From Opitutaceae bacterium (GTDB taxonomy: Bacteria > Verrucomicrobiota > Verrucomicrobiia > Opitutales > Opitutaceae), in the NCBI GenBank assembly GCA_003151495.1, contig PLXR01000042.1, positions 27,905 through 84,522 of the forward strand: DNA of 56,618 nt, given 5' to 3'. This document shows positions 16,941 to 24,072 of the stretch, in pieces (within the stretch, counting starts at the first letter, position 1; each line of letters begins with the position of its first letter). The notes under the pieces are model-generated. The model was given only the letters and a program-made list of their open reading frames with translations, did no database searches and was not told the origin of the DNA. A program made the translations under genes and the position numbers.

Positions 16941-19538
16941 ATGAGCTGGATCCGGCAATTCTTGTTCAAGGTCTGGGGGAGCGTGGGAAAGGAGGGTCTG
17001 GATGCGGAAATGTCCGAGGAGGTGCGGATGCACATCGAGCTGCTCGCAGAACGAAACGTGAGGAATGGGATGTCGCCGGAGGAGGCGCTTTATGCAGCCC
17101 GGAGGCGCTTCGGGGGAACCGACCAGATTGAGGAGAAATGCCGCGACGAGCGGAGGCTGCACTGGATCGAGAACTTCATGCGGGACCTCCGGTTCGCGCT
17201 GCGGGGGCTGTGCAGGAAACCGGGATTCACGGTCGCCATGATGGCCATCCTCGCGATCGGCATCGGTGCGACTTCGGCAATCGTGAACATCGGGCGGGCC
17301 ATCGTTTTCCCGGTCATTCCGTTTCCCGAGCCCGATCGCCTGGTGATCGTGACCGACTCCAACGAACAGGCATCCCCGACTCCCTATCCGTTCTTCACCT
17401 TCTCCTCCCGGTTTGAGGCCCTTCGCGAAACCTCGAAGTCGTTTGCGGGTCTCGGCGCGGTGCGCCTTGAGTCGATGAACCTGGTCATAGGAGACACGCC
17501 GGCGCCTGCGCAGGTCAACTGGGTGACGGACGATTTTCTCGGCGTGCTCGGCGCGGTCGCGGAACGCGGCCGCCTGTTTGTGCCGGGGGACTTCAAGGGG
17601 TCGAGCGGCGACGTGGCGGTGTTGGACTGGGTGTGCTGGCAGAGGCGATTCGGAGGGGACCCGGGAATCGTCGGCAAGGACATCTTCCTTGGAGGAAAGT
17701 CGAGAACGGTGGTCGGGGTGCTGGCGAAGGCATTTCGTTCGCCTCCTTTTTTCGCACCCGGCGAGATCTTCCTTCCTGAGTCGTTCTCGCCGAAATCCGG
17801 ACTGTGGCCGTTCCGCTGGCTGCAGGTGGTCGGGCGGCTGAGGAAGGGCATCGCAAGGGACACGGCCCAGGCGGAGACGGGCATGTTCCGTTTTCCAGAG
17901 CTCAAGGGCCAGGACGCGAAGCCTCGGCTGGTGCCGCTGCCCGCCTACTACGGGATTGGCCGGGACAACCTGTTCTGGGTGTTCCTCGGGGCCGTCGGTT
18001 TCCTGTACGCGATAGCCTGCAGCAACGCCGCGAGCCTCATGCTGACAAGGACCGTGGGACGTCGCCGCGAGCTGGGCATCCGGCTGGCGATGGGGGGCAG
18101 CCGCTGGCAGATCGCGCGCCTGCTTGTCGCGGAGAGCCTCGTGCTCTCCCTGACCGGCGGGGCTATCGGGTTGCTCCTCTCCTGGTGGAGCTACTCGGCC
18201 GCCGGCCCGATCTTCAACCTCCAGTTCAGTTTCGACCTGGCCGCGCTGGCGATCACGCTGGCCCTGAGCGTCCTCACCTGCTGCGTCGTCGTCCTCGTGC
18301 CCACGCTGCGGCTCCAGAACGCGCGGCTGAGCGAGGTCCTGAACGAGGGGGCGGGATCGCTAGGCGACAGCCGCAGGCTGGGGCGCCTGCGCGCGGGTTT
18401 CGTGGTGGTCCAGGCGGCGCTTGCGGTGGCCCTCTTGTGCGGCGCCGGCATGATGGCACGGAGCTTCCTTCGGCTTCAGAAGGTGAACCTGGGATTCGAC
18501 CCGACCAACAAGGTCGGGGTCTCCGGCATCCTGCCGGAGAACATGCCGCAGAAAGACTACCTCCAGCTCGCCGACCGGATGCGGGAGGTGCTCTGTACGC
18601 TTCCCGGGGTCAAGGACGCGACATTCTCCGTCGTTGTCCCGTTCTCGGGATTTGCGATGTCGATGGTGTGCAAGATCGTAGGCCGGCCCGAGCTCAAGGA
18701 TGTCACGTTCAGCTACAACAAGGTGTCGCCGGAGTATTTCTCGACGCTGGGGGTGCCCATTCTTGCGGGCCGCGGATTTGAAGGGATGAAGGCCGGCGAC
18801 CCGCCGGTTGCCGTCATCAACCGGGCCGCCGCCCGGAAGTATTTTGGCGACTCGAGCCCGATAGGTCAGCGGCTGGATCTCGACAAGGATGGGAAGTGGG
18901 AGATCGTCGGCGTGGTGGGTGACGTCAAGGAGATGAGCCGGCGAATGGAGCCTTCACCCCAGCTGTACATGCCCCTCTGGCAGCCGCCGGTGAGCACGGG
19001 GCTGCTCTTTGAACTCGTCCGGATGGCCGCCGAGCCCGGGCCGGACTTCGAGGCGCGGGTCCGGCGCGCCGCCTACGAGGTGGATCCGCGGATGGCGGTC
19101 AGCCTGAGCCGGCTGACGAACAATGCGGACGACAGCATCAAGACCGAGCGCTACACCATGGTCGTGCTCCAGGTGCTCTCCGCGCTCGCCCTGATCCTGG
19201 CGATGCTGGGCATATTCGCGGTGATGGCCTTCGCGGTGGCCCAGCGCCAGCGCGAGCTAGGGCTGAGGATGGCGCTGGGAGCCGCGCCCGCCGACCTCAT
19301 GCGGTCGGTGCTGGCCCGCGGCATGGGGCTCGCGGCCGTTGGCGTGGCGGTGGGCCTCGGCGCGGCATGGGGATTGACGCGGTTCCTCCAGTCCGTGCTT
19401 TTCGAGACCAGCCCCCACGACCCGACCACGCTGGTGGCGGTGGCTTTCCTGTTGCTGGCCGTCGCCCTGCTGGCGTGCTGGCTGCCGGCGCGGAGGGCGG
19501 CCAGTATCGATCCCATCCAGGCGCTCAGGATGGAATGA
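16941..19538 (+). CDS. MacB/FtsX-type orphan permease (ADOP family, module 1)
   Basis: Large membrane protein of 865 residues without its own ATPase. Residues 1-75 form a cytoplasmic permease-prefix helix bundle (EEVRMHIELLAERNVRNGMSP). A first membrane helix (about 92-115) opens a MacB-like periplasmic domain, then an FtsX domain (about 345-450) with RRRELGIRLAMGGSRW. A second helix/periplasmic/FtsX unit follows, ending with QRQRELGLRMALGA and RRAASIDPIQALRME. This duplicated layout is the 'acidobacterial duplicated orphan permease' type. The ATP-binding partner is not in the window. It is coupled to a PadR gene 7 bases upstream. Substrate unknown; related systems export peptides, lipoproteins or antimicrobial compounds. 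Confidence 0.92.
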   Translation: MSWIRQFLFKVWGSVGKEGLDAEMSEEVRMHIELLAERNVRNGMSPEEALYAARRRFGGTDQIEEKCRDERRLHWIENFMRDLRFALRGLCRKPGFTVAMMAILAIGIGATSAIVNIGRAIVFPVIPFPEPDRLVIVTDSNEQASPTPYPFFTFSSRFEALRETSKSFAGLGAVRLESMNLVIGDTPAPAQVNWVTDDFLGVLGAVAERGRLFVPGDFKGSSGDVAVLDWVCWQRRFGGDPGIVGKDIFLGGKSRTVVGVLAKAFRSPPFFAPGEIFLPESFSPKSGLWPFRWLQVVGRLRKGIARDTAQAETGMFRFPELKGQDAKPRLVPLPAYYGIGRDNLFWVFLGAVGFLYAIACSNAASLMLTRTVGRRRELGIRLAMGGSRWQIARLLVAESLVLSLTGGAIGLLLSWWSYSAAGPIFNLQFSFDLAALAITLALSVLTCCVVVLVPTLRLQNARLSEVLNEGAGSLGDSRRLGRLRAGFVVVQAALAVALLCGAGMMARSFLRLQKVNLGFDPTNKVGVSGILPENMPQKDYLQLADRMREVLCTLPGVKDATFSVVVPFSGFAMSMVCKIVGRPELKDVTFSYNKVSPEYFSTLGVPILAGRGFEGMKAGDPPVAVINRAAARKYFGDSSPIGQRLDLDKDGKWEIVGVVGDVKEMSRRMEPSPQLYMPLWQPPVSTGLLFELVRMAAEPGPDFEARVRRAAYEVDPRMAVSLSRLTNNADDSIKTERYTMVVLQVLSALALILAMLGIFAVMAFAVAQRQRELGLRMALGAAPADLMRSVLARGMGLAAVGVAVGLGAAWGLTRFLQSVLFETSPHDPTTLVAVAFLLLAVALLACWLPARRAASIDPIQALRME

Positions 19539-19694
19539 CACGCTTCCGGGCTACGTGAATCCGCGCAAGCTGTTGGCTTGCCGAGGGCTGCTGCCAGACT
19601 TTTGCATGGCGTGATGCACCGCGATCCGCTGCGATGCCCCCAGGGCGCAGGGTTGCCCGTGGCTCCCCATGGTAGCGGCGCCTTTGTAACCAAG

Positions 19695-21476
19695 ATGAAC
19701 CGCCTTCTCCTCATCGTCGGACTGGTACTCGCCACCCGGCCGCTTTCGGCTCGCGAGGCCAAGTGGACCCGGCTCGAGGCCGGCAACTTCACGATCATCT
19801 CGGCGGTCTCGGAGGAGGAGACCCGGGGCTGGGCGACGGAATTCGAGCAGTTTCACCGGGGACTCCAGAGGGTCCTGAGGATCAACGAGGCCGCCCTGCA
19901 GCCGGTCACGGTGGTCCTGTTCAAGTCCCAGGGGGACATGCGGCCCTACAAGCCCCTGGAGAAGGGCAAGCCTGCCGAGATAGACGGCATGTTCTTCCGG
20001 GGACCCCTCGGCAACTTCATCGAGGCGGCCGTCGACTCGGAGGACGGCGAGACGCGCCGCCTTATCTTCCACGAGGGTGTCCACTGGATGACCAACGTGA
20101 CCGACACGCCCGTTCCGCTGTGGCTCGACGAGGGGCTGGCCGAGGTGTTCTCGACCTTCTCGATCGACAAGGACCTGTACAACTACGGCAACGTCCTTGC
20201 CGGGCACGTGCTCCTGCTGGACAGGGAGGGGATGATGCCGCTCAGGAAGCTCCTGGAGATCCAGAGGGGGTCGCTCCTCTACAACGAGGGCGAGCGGACG
20301 AGCATTTTCTACGCGGAGTCGTGGGCCTTCGTCCACTACCTCCTCTTCTCCGGCAAGCTTGAGGAGCGGTCGAAGTTCAACGAGCTTGTCCGCAGCCTCC
20401 GGGGCCGCTCGGACCCGGACACGGTCTTCAGGAAGGTGTTCGGATTCGACTGCTCCGAGATGGACGCGCGCCTGAAGGACTACTTGCGCCACGGGGACTA
20501 CTCGATCGTCCGGATGAAGTTCGACCGCTCCGCGGTGGAGAGGTCCTTTGGGGTTCGAAGGGCCACCCGGGCGGAGGTCGACCTTGCTCAGTGCAGCCTG
20601 CTCTCGGCTGCCAAGCGGCCGGCGGACGCGCTCCCGCGCCTCCGGGAGGTCACGCGGGCCATGCCGGACGACCCGGCGGCATGGGTTGCGCAGGGATTCG
20701 CCGCCTACCAGACGGAGGACTACGACGAGACGGACACGTGCTTCAGGCGCGCCGCTGCGCTCGGGTCCCGCAACTATTTCGTCTATTCCTTCCTCGGCGA
20801 CGCGGCGCTGGGGATCCACCCGGGCAGGATCACCCCGTCGATGGCGGGCGACGCGCGCCTCGCCCTGGACTACTTTGAGCGGGAGCTGGAGCTGAGCCCA
20901 AGGGACCAGCACGCCTACGACAACCTTGCCGGGAACGTCTACAACCTGGACCCTATCACCCCGTTGGACGAGAGGACCCTGGAGAATGGCGCGCTGCTCT
21001 TCCCGGACGACCCCATGATACGGGTCGGCATGGCGGTCGCCGGCCTGAGGCAGGGCCACAGGGACGCGGCGACCGGGGTGCTGCAGGGGATCGCCGCCGA
21101 CCCGGCCCCCTCCAGCAGGGACGCAAGCGGCCTGGCCCGCTTCATCCTTGGGGACCGGGCGAGGATCGAGTCGTTCGAGAGGATGAACGACCTTTGGCAG
21201 CGCCAGGACTTTGACGGGGTCATTTCCCTTGCCGGCGAGATGCTCAAGACCCCCCTCAGCGGGGCCGACCGCGAGAGCGTGGTCCGATCCCTGGACCGGG
21301 CGAGGGTCGCGTCCAAGGTGGATCGGGCCGTTCACCTGTGCAATTCAGGGCGATTGGCCGAGGCGAAGGCCCTGCTCCTTGAGGCGGACGCGGCGGCGAC
21401 CGACGCGCAGATGAAGGCGCAGATCGGGGTGCTGCTGGAGCGGATCGCCACCGCCAGGCCGCGGCCGAGGGAGTAG
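19695..21476 (+). CDS. exported gluzincin-like metallopeptidase with TPR region (DUF1570/peptidase MA-like)
   Basis: Exported protein of 593 residues with signal peptide MNRLLLIVGLVLATRPLSA. A zinc-peptidase motif is visible: HEGVH (His126 to His130), with the third ligand probably in LWLDEGLAEVF (Glu146 or Glu150), as in gluzincins of the peptidase MA-like/DUF1570 group. An N-terminal beta domain (about 25-110) resembles those families. From about residue 280 the protein is helical, with TPR-like repeats (AWVAQGFAAYQTEDYDETD; LDYFERELELSPRDQHAYDNLAGNVY). The frame extends upstream to 19578, but the ATG at 19695 gives the signal peptide. It follows the first permease but is separated from it by 156 bases. 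The two genes on its right are convergent. Substrate unknown. Confidence 0.8.
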   Translation: MNRLLLIVGLVLATRPLSAREAKWTRLEAGNFTIISAVSEEETRGWATEFEQFHRGLQRVLRINEAALQPVTVVLFKSQGDMRPYKPLEKGKPAEIDGMFFRGPLGNFIEAAVDSEDGETRRLIFHEGVHWMTNVTDTPVPLWLDEGLAEVFSTFSIDKDLYNYGNVLAGHVLLLDREGMMPLRKLLEIQRGSLLYNEGERTSIFYAESWAFVHYLLFSGKLEERSKFNELVRSLRGRSDPDTVFRKVFGFDCSEMDARLKDYLRHGDYSIVRMKFDRSAVERSFGVRRATRAEVDLAQCSLLSAAKRPADALPRLREVTRAMPDDPAAWVAQGFAAYQTEDYDETDTCFRRAAALGSRNYFVYSFLGDAALGIHPGRITPSMAGDARLALDYFERELELSPRDQHAYDNLAGNVYNLDPITPLDERTLENGALLFPDDPMIRVGMAVAGLRQGHRDAATGVLQGIAADPAPSSRDASGLARFILGDRARIESFERMNDLWQRQDFDGVISLAGEMLKTPLSGADRESVVRSLDRARVASKVDRAVHLCNSGRLAEAKALLLEADAAATDAQMKAQIGVLLERIATARPRPRE

Positions 21477-21487
21477 GGCACACCCCG

Positions 21488-22249
21488 TCAGGGGGAGGGT
21501 GCCGGCGGGCCCGCGACGGTGCTCATGTAGCCCGACAGCACCTCCTCGGGGACCACAAGCTGCCATCCGTCCTGCACGTGCTGGAGCTGGTAGACATTGA
21601 TGCGGCTTATGCCGTCCGAATGGTCAACCCTTGCCGAGATCGCCGCGGCAGCCGCGTCGGGCCATTCGCCTCCCCCGAGTACCGTCATCGCCGAGGCGTC
21701 CTTCGGGAAACTGCCCGCGATCAGCGTCGCCAGGACCCTCTCGGGGCTGCCGTATTCCTGCTGCGAGACAAGGGGCAGCTGTGCAAACAGGGCGTCGGCC
21801 CTCTCCCGGACATCCGGGGTGAAACCCAGGAGGCCGGCGAGCGGGTCGAGCTCCCCGCGCGAGGCCGCCCAGAGCACGCTCTCCAGTGTCGACTTGGGGT
21901 CAAGGCGCCCCGAGTAGCTCCAATCTCTCGCCGCAAGGGTCTCGCCCAGGCCGTAGGGGGTGTTCTTCGATTCAGCCGGTTCGACGGGTTTTGCACGGGT
22001 CAGCTCCTGCTGGAGGCGCTCCGACTCCTGCTTCACCGCCTCCAGGCGCGCGAGCTCCGCCGCGGAGGGCTGGAGCGCCTTGAGCCGTGCGTTCTCGCCC
22101 TGCAGGGCCAGCAGGACCTGGTGCCTCGTCTGCTCCCGCGCGAGCATCGCGTTGCGCTGCCTTCCCCGGGCAACCGACATACCCAGGAGCAGCGCAAGCG
22201 CAGCCGCCGCCGACAGGAATAGGGTCCAGGCAACCGTGCGCGGCTTCAT
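21488..22249 (-). CDS. membrane-anchored coiled-coil protein, partner of sigma-TonB fusion
   Basis: Unrecognised protein of 253 residues. An N-terminal hydrophobic anchor (about 7-26, VAWTLFLSAAAALALLLGM) is followed by a coiled coil (about 30-80, QGENARLKALQPSAAELARL) and a soluble C-terminal domain with PDVRERADALFAQLPL and RINVYQLQHVQDGWQLVVPEE. The last part looks like a small beta domain that may report on protein state. It starts 4 bases after the stop of the sigma-TonB gene, so translation is probably coupled. The shared anchor-plus-coiled-coil plan suggests the two proteins interact at the membrane, possibly as regulator and sigma factor. That is inference from gene order. It ends 11 bases from the convergent peptidase gene. 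Confidence 0.75.
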   Translation of the reverse strand: MKPRTVAWTLFLSAAAALALLLGMSVARGRQRNAMLAREQTRHQVLLALQGENARLKALQPSAAELARLEAVKQESERLQQELTRAKPVEPAESKNTPYGLGETLAARDWSYSGRLDPKSTLESVLWAASRGELDPLAGLLGFTPDVRERADALFAQLPLVSQQEYGSPERVLATLIAGSFPKDASAMTVLGGGEWPDAAAAAISARVDHSDGISRINVYQLQHVQDGWQLVVPEEVLSGYMSTVAGPPAPSP

Positions 22250-22253
22250 CGCT

Positions 22254-23594
22254 TCAGAACCAGGTGGCGGACGTGGCCGGGGGCGGACCGTCCTTGTTCA
22301 GGGTGAACACAATCGGCACCTGCATGTGGGTCACGACGTCCTTCCCCCCGACCGCCCCGGGCTTGAAGGTCCACTGGGTCACGGCATTGACCGCGGAATC
22401 GCTGAGCTCGATGTTGTCCGACGAGGCCACGGTTGGGCTGTAGACCTGGCCGTCGCTGCCCACGTAGAAGTCGACGACCACCGTGCCTGTCGGGGTCGCG
22501 CTGCTCCTGACCGCGTCGGGGTAGACGGGGGGCACCTGCATCACGGGGTGAGGCGCCACATCCAGCTTCGACACGTCATAGGTCAGCTCCGAGGCGGTCA
22601 TGCTCAGGATCTTGATTCGGGGCTTCGGGTCCGGCGCCTTCCGGGAGGCGGCGGCGGAGCCGGCGTCAAGCGCCCGGACCTGCGCCCTCAGGATCGCGAC
22701 GCTCGAGTCCAGCCCCTGGAGCGAGGCCGCGTGTGCCGCGGAGCGCTGCAGGTCGCGGTTCTGGCCCTCGAGGTCGGCTGCTGCGGCATTTTCCGCGCGA
22801 AGGAGGGAAATCTCATCCTGAACCCTCTGACCCGAGGTCTTCTGGAGGGTGAGGGTGGCTGCGCCGCCGATTGCGACTGCGGCCGTGAGGGCGAGGGGGA
22901 GTTTTGATGTGCTCATAAGGGCGATCCACGCGGCGGATGCCGCGCCGCCGCCCGCGAGGGCGGCCGACACGCTCACGGCCGCGACCCCCGAGGGCGCCGC
23001 GATCACGGCCTGCGCCGAGAGGGCGGCCGCCAGGGCGGCCGACGTGGAAGTGATTCCGCGGCGCGAGAGCTTCTCCTGCAGTTTGTCGAGGGCCCTTTCC
23101 ACCCGCATGCGGGCGGCGTTCTCGGAGAGCCTGAGGCGCTGGCCTATCTCGGCGAAGGGCTTATTGGCGAAGAAGCGCAGCAGGATCGCCTGACGGTCCC
23201 GCTCGTCGAGCTCGTTGATCGCGCCGTCGAGCACCGGGCCGACGACGTCCCACGACGGCGGCTCCTGGGCGGGCGATGCCAGAACCTCGTCGGCGGCCGC
23301 CGCCTTCTCGTAGCGGTGCCGGCGGGCCTCCTTCCGGATCAGGTCGAGCGCGGCGAGCCGGCACGCGCGGTGAAGCCAGGCGGGAAGCACCGGATGGCCG
23401 ACCAGTGCGGAGGCCTTTCGGGCGAGGCTCACGAAGACCAGCTGGGTGACCTCGCGGGCCCTGTGGGGGTCGCCCTGCATCTGCCTCAGGGCCGCCGTGT
23501 GGACCATGTCCACGTGGCGGCCGACCAGTTCCGCAAAGGCAGCGTCTGACCTCTGCTCGGAGTACCTTCTGAGAAGCTCGGCGTCATCCGTCAT
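22254..23594 (-). CDS. ECF sigma factor fused through membrane helices to a TonB C-terminal domain
   Basis: Continuous 446-residue ORF. Residues about 1-180 are an ECF-type sigma-70 factor: region 2 (EVTQLVFVSLARKAS, PAWLHRACRLAALDLIRKEA) and region 4 (DERDRQAILLRFFANKPFAEI, RLSENAARMRVERALDKLQ). Residues about 185-252 are alanine-rich, with one or two membrane helices. A coiled coil follows (about 255-310, EISLLRAENAAAADLEGQN), and a TonB C-terminal domain ends the protein (about 350-440: PPVYPDAVRSS, GTVVVDFYVGSDGQV, QWTFKPG). If one helix spans the membrane, the sigma part is cytoplasmic and the TonB part periplasmic. The MTDD start has AAGGA about 7 bases upstream. C-terminal extensions on sigma factors are known in these phyla; this combination is unusual. 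Confidence 0.88.
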   Translation of the reverse strand: MTDDAELLRRYSEQRSDAAFAELVGRHVDMVHTAALRQMQGDPHRAREVTQLVFVSLARKASALVGHPVLPAWLHRACRLAALDLIRKEARRHRYEKAAAADEVLASPAQEPPSWDVVGPVLDGAINELDERDRQAILLRFFANKPFAEIGQRLRLSENAARMRVERALDKLQEKLSRRGITSTSAALAAALSAQAVIAAPSGVAAVSVSAALAGGGAASAAWIALMSTSKLPLALTAAVAIGGAATLTLQKTSGQRVQDEISLLRAENAAAADLEGQNRDLQRSAAHAASLQGLDSSVAILRAQVRALDAGSAAASRKAPDPKPRIKILSMTASELTYDVSKLDVAPHPVMQVPPVYPDAVRSSATPTGTVVVDFYVGSDGQVYSPTVASSDNIELSDSAVNAVTQWTFKPGAVGGKDVVTHMQVPIVFTLNKDGPPPATSATWF

Positions 23595-23703
23595 TGTTTC
23601 CTTACCCATACTGCCGCCGGGGCCGAAACCGCACAAGGTTGCCGGGGGAGACCTTGGCGGAGGGGCCCCTCGGGCTCTCTCCTAGACAAACTACAGGAAG
23701 GGC

Positions 23704-23734
23704 TTGACTCGGTTCTCCTAGAGCGTCTAGGAGA
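23704..23734 (+). promoter_or_regulatory. -35 box and palindromic PadR operator (module 2)
   Basis: TTGACT (23704-23709) is followed by a perfect inverted repeat, arms TCTCCTAGA and TCTAGGAGA around GCG (23714-23734), occupying the expected -10 region. It ends 5 bases before the padR start, so it also includes the ribosome-binding region (AGGAGA). A lone half-site (TCTCCTAGA) lies upstream near 23678. The core matches the module 1 palindrome. Confidence 0.65.
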
Positions 23735-23739
23735 GAGGC

Positions 23740-24072
23740 ATGCCCAAGGACAAATCCGACCTGCTGCAAGGCACTCTCGACATGCTGATCCTCCGGGCCC
23801 TCGAGCCCGGCCCGTCGCATGGGTTCGGGGTGTCGGTCATCATCAGGCGGATCTCCGGGGACGTGCTGCAGGTGGAGCAGGGATCCCTCTATCCGGCGCT
23901 TTATCGCCTCGAGGCCGAGGGCTGGGTGCGCTCGGAGTGGGGGGTGTCCGACAACAACCGGAAGGCGAAATTCTACGAGCTGACGGTTGCGGGCCGCCGG
24001 CAGCTCGCGGTGGAGACCGAGAGCTGGGAGCGGCTCTCCTGCGCCATCAACCTTGTCCTGGGGCATGCGTAG
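23740..24072 (+). CDS. PadR-family transcriptional regulator (module 2)
   Basis: Repressor of 110 residues, close in sequence to the module 1 and module 3 regulators. It has DLLQGTLDMLILRALEPGPSHGFG, then VEQGSLYPALYRLEAEGWV in the winged helix, and WGVSDNNRKAKFYELTVAGRRQL in the wing and C-terminal helix. A perfect palindrome lies immediately upstream, so it probably represses itself and the permease. The permease ATG (24065) overlaps the end of this gene by 8 bases, implying translational coupling. It is transcribed divergently from the sigma-TonB operon, 145 bases apart, so a shared regulatory region is possible. Confidence 0.92.
   Translation: MPKDKSDLLQGTLDMLILRALEPGPSHGFGVSVIIRRISGDVLQVEQGSLYPALYRLEAEGWVRSEWGVSDNNRKAKFYELTVAGRRQLAVETESWERLSCAINLVLGHA

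Noticed and set aside
19551..21335. Minus-strand frame antisense to the metallopeptidase gene
   Set aside because: The plus-strand protein has HEGVH and a signal peptide; the antisense product has no features.
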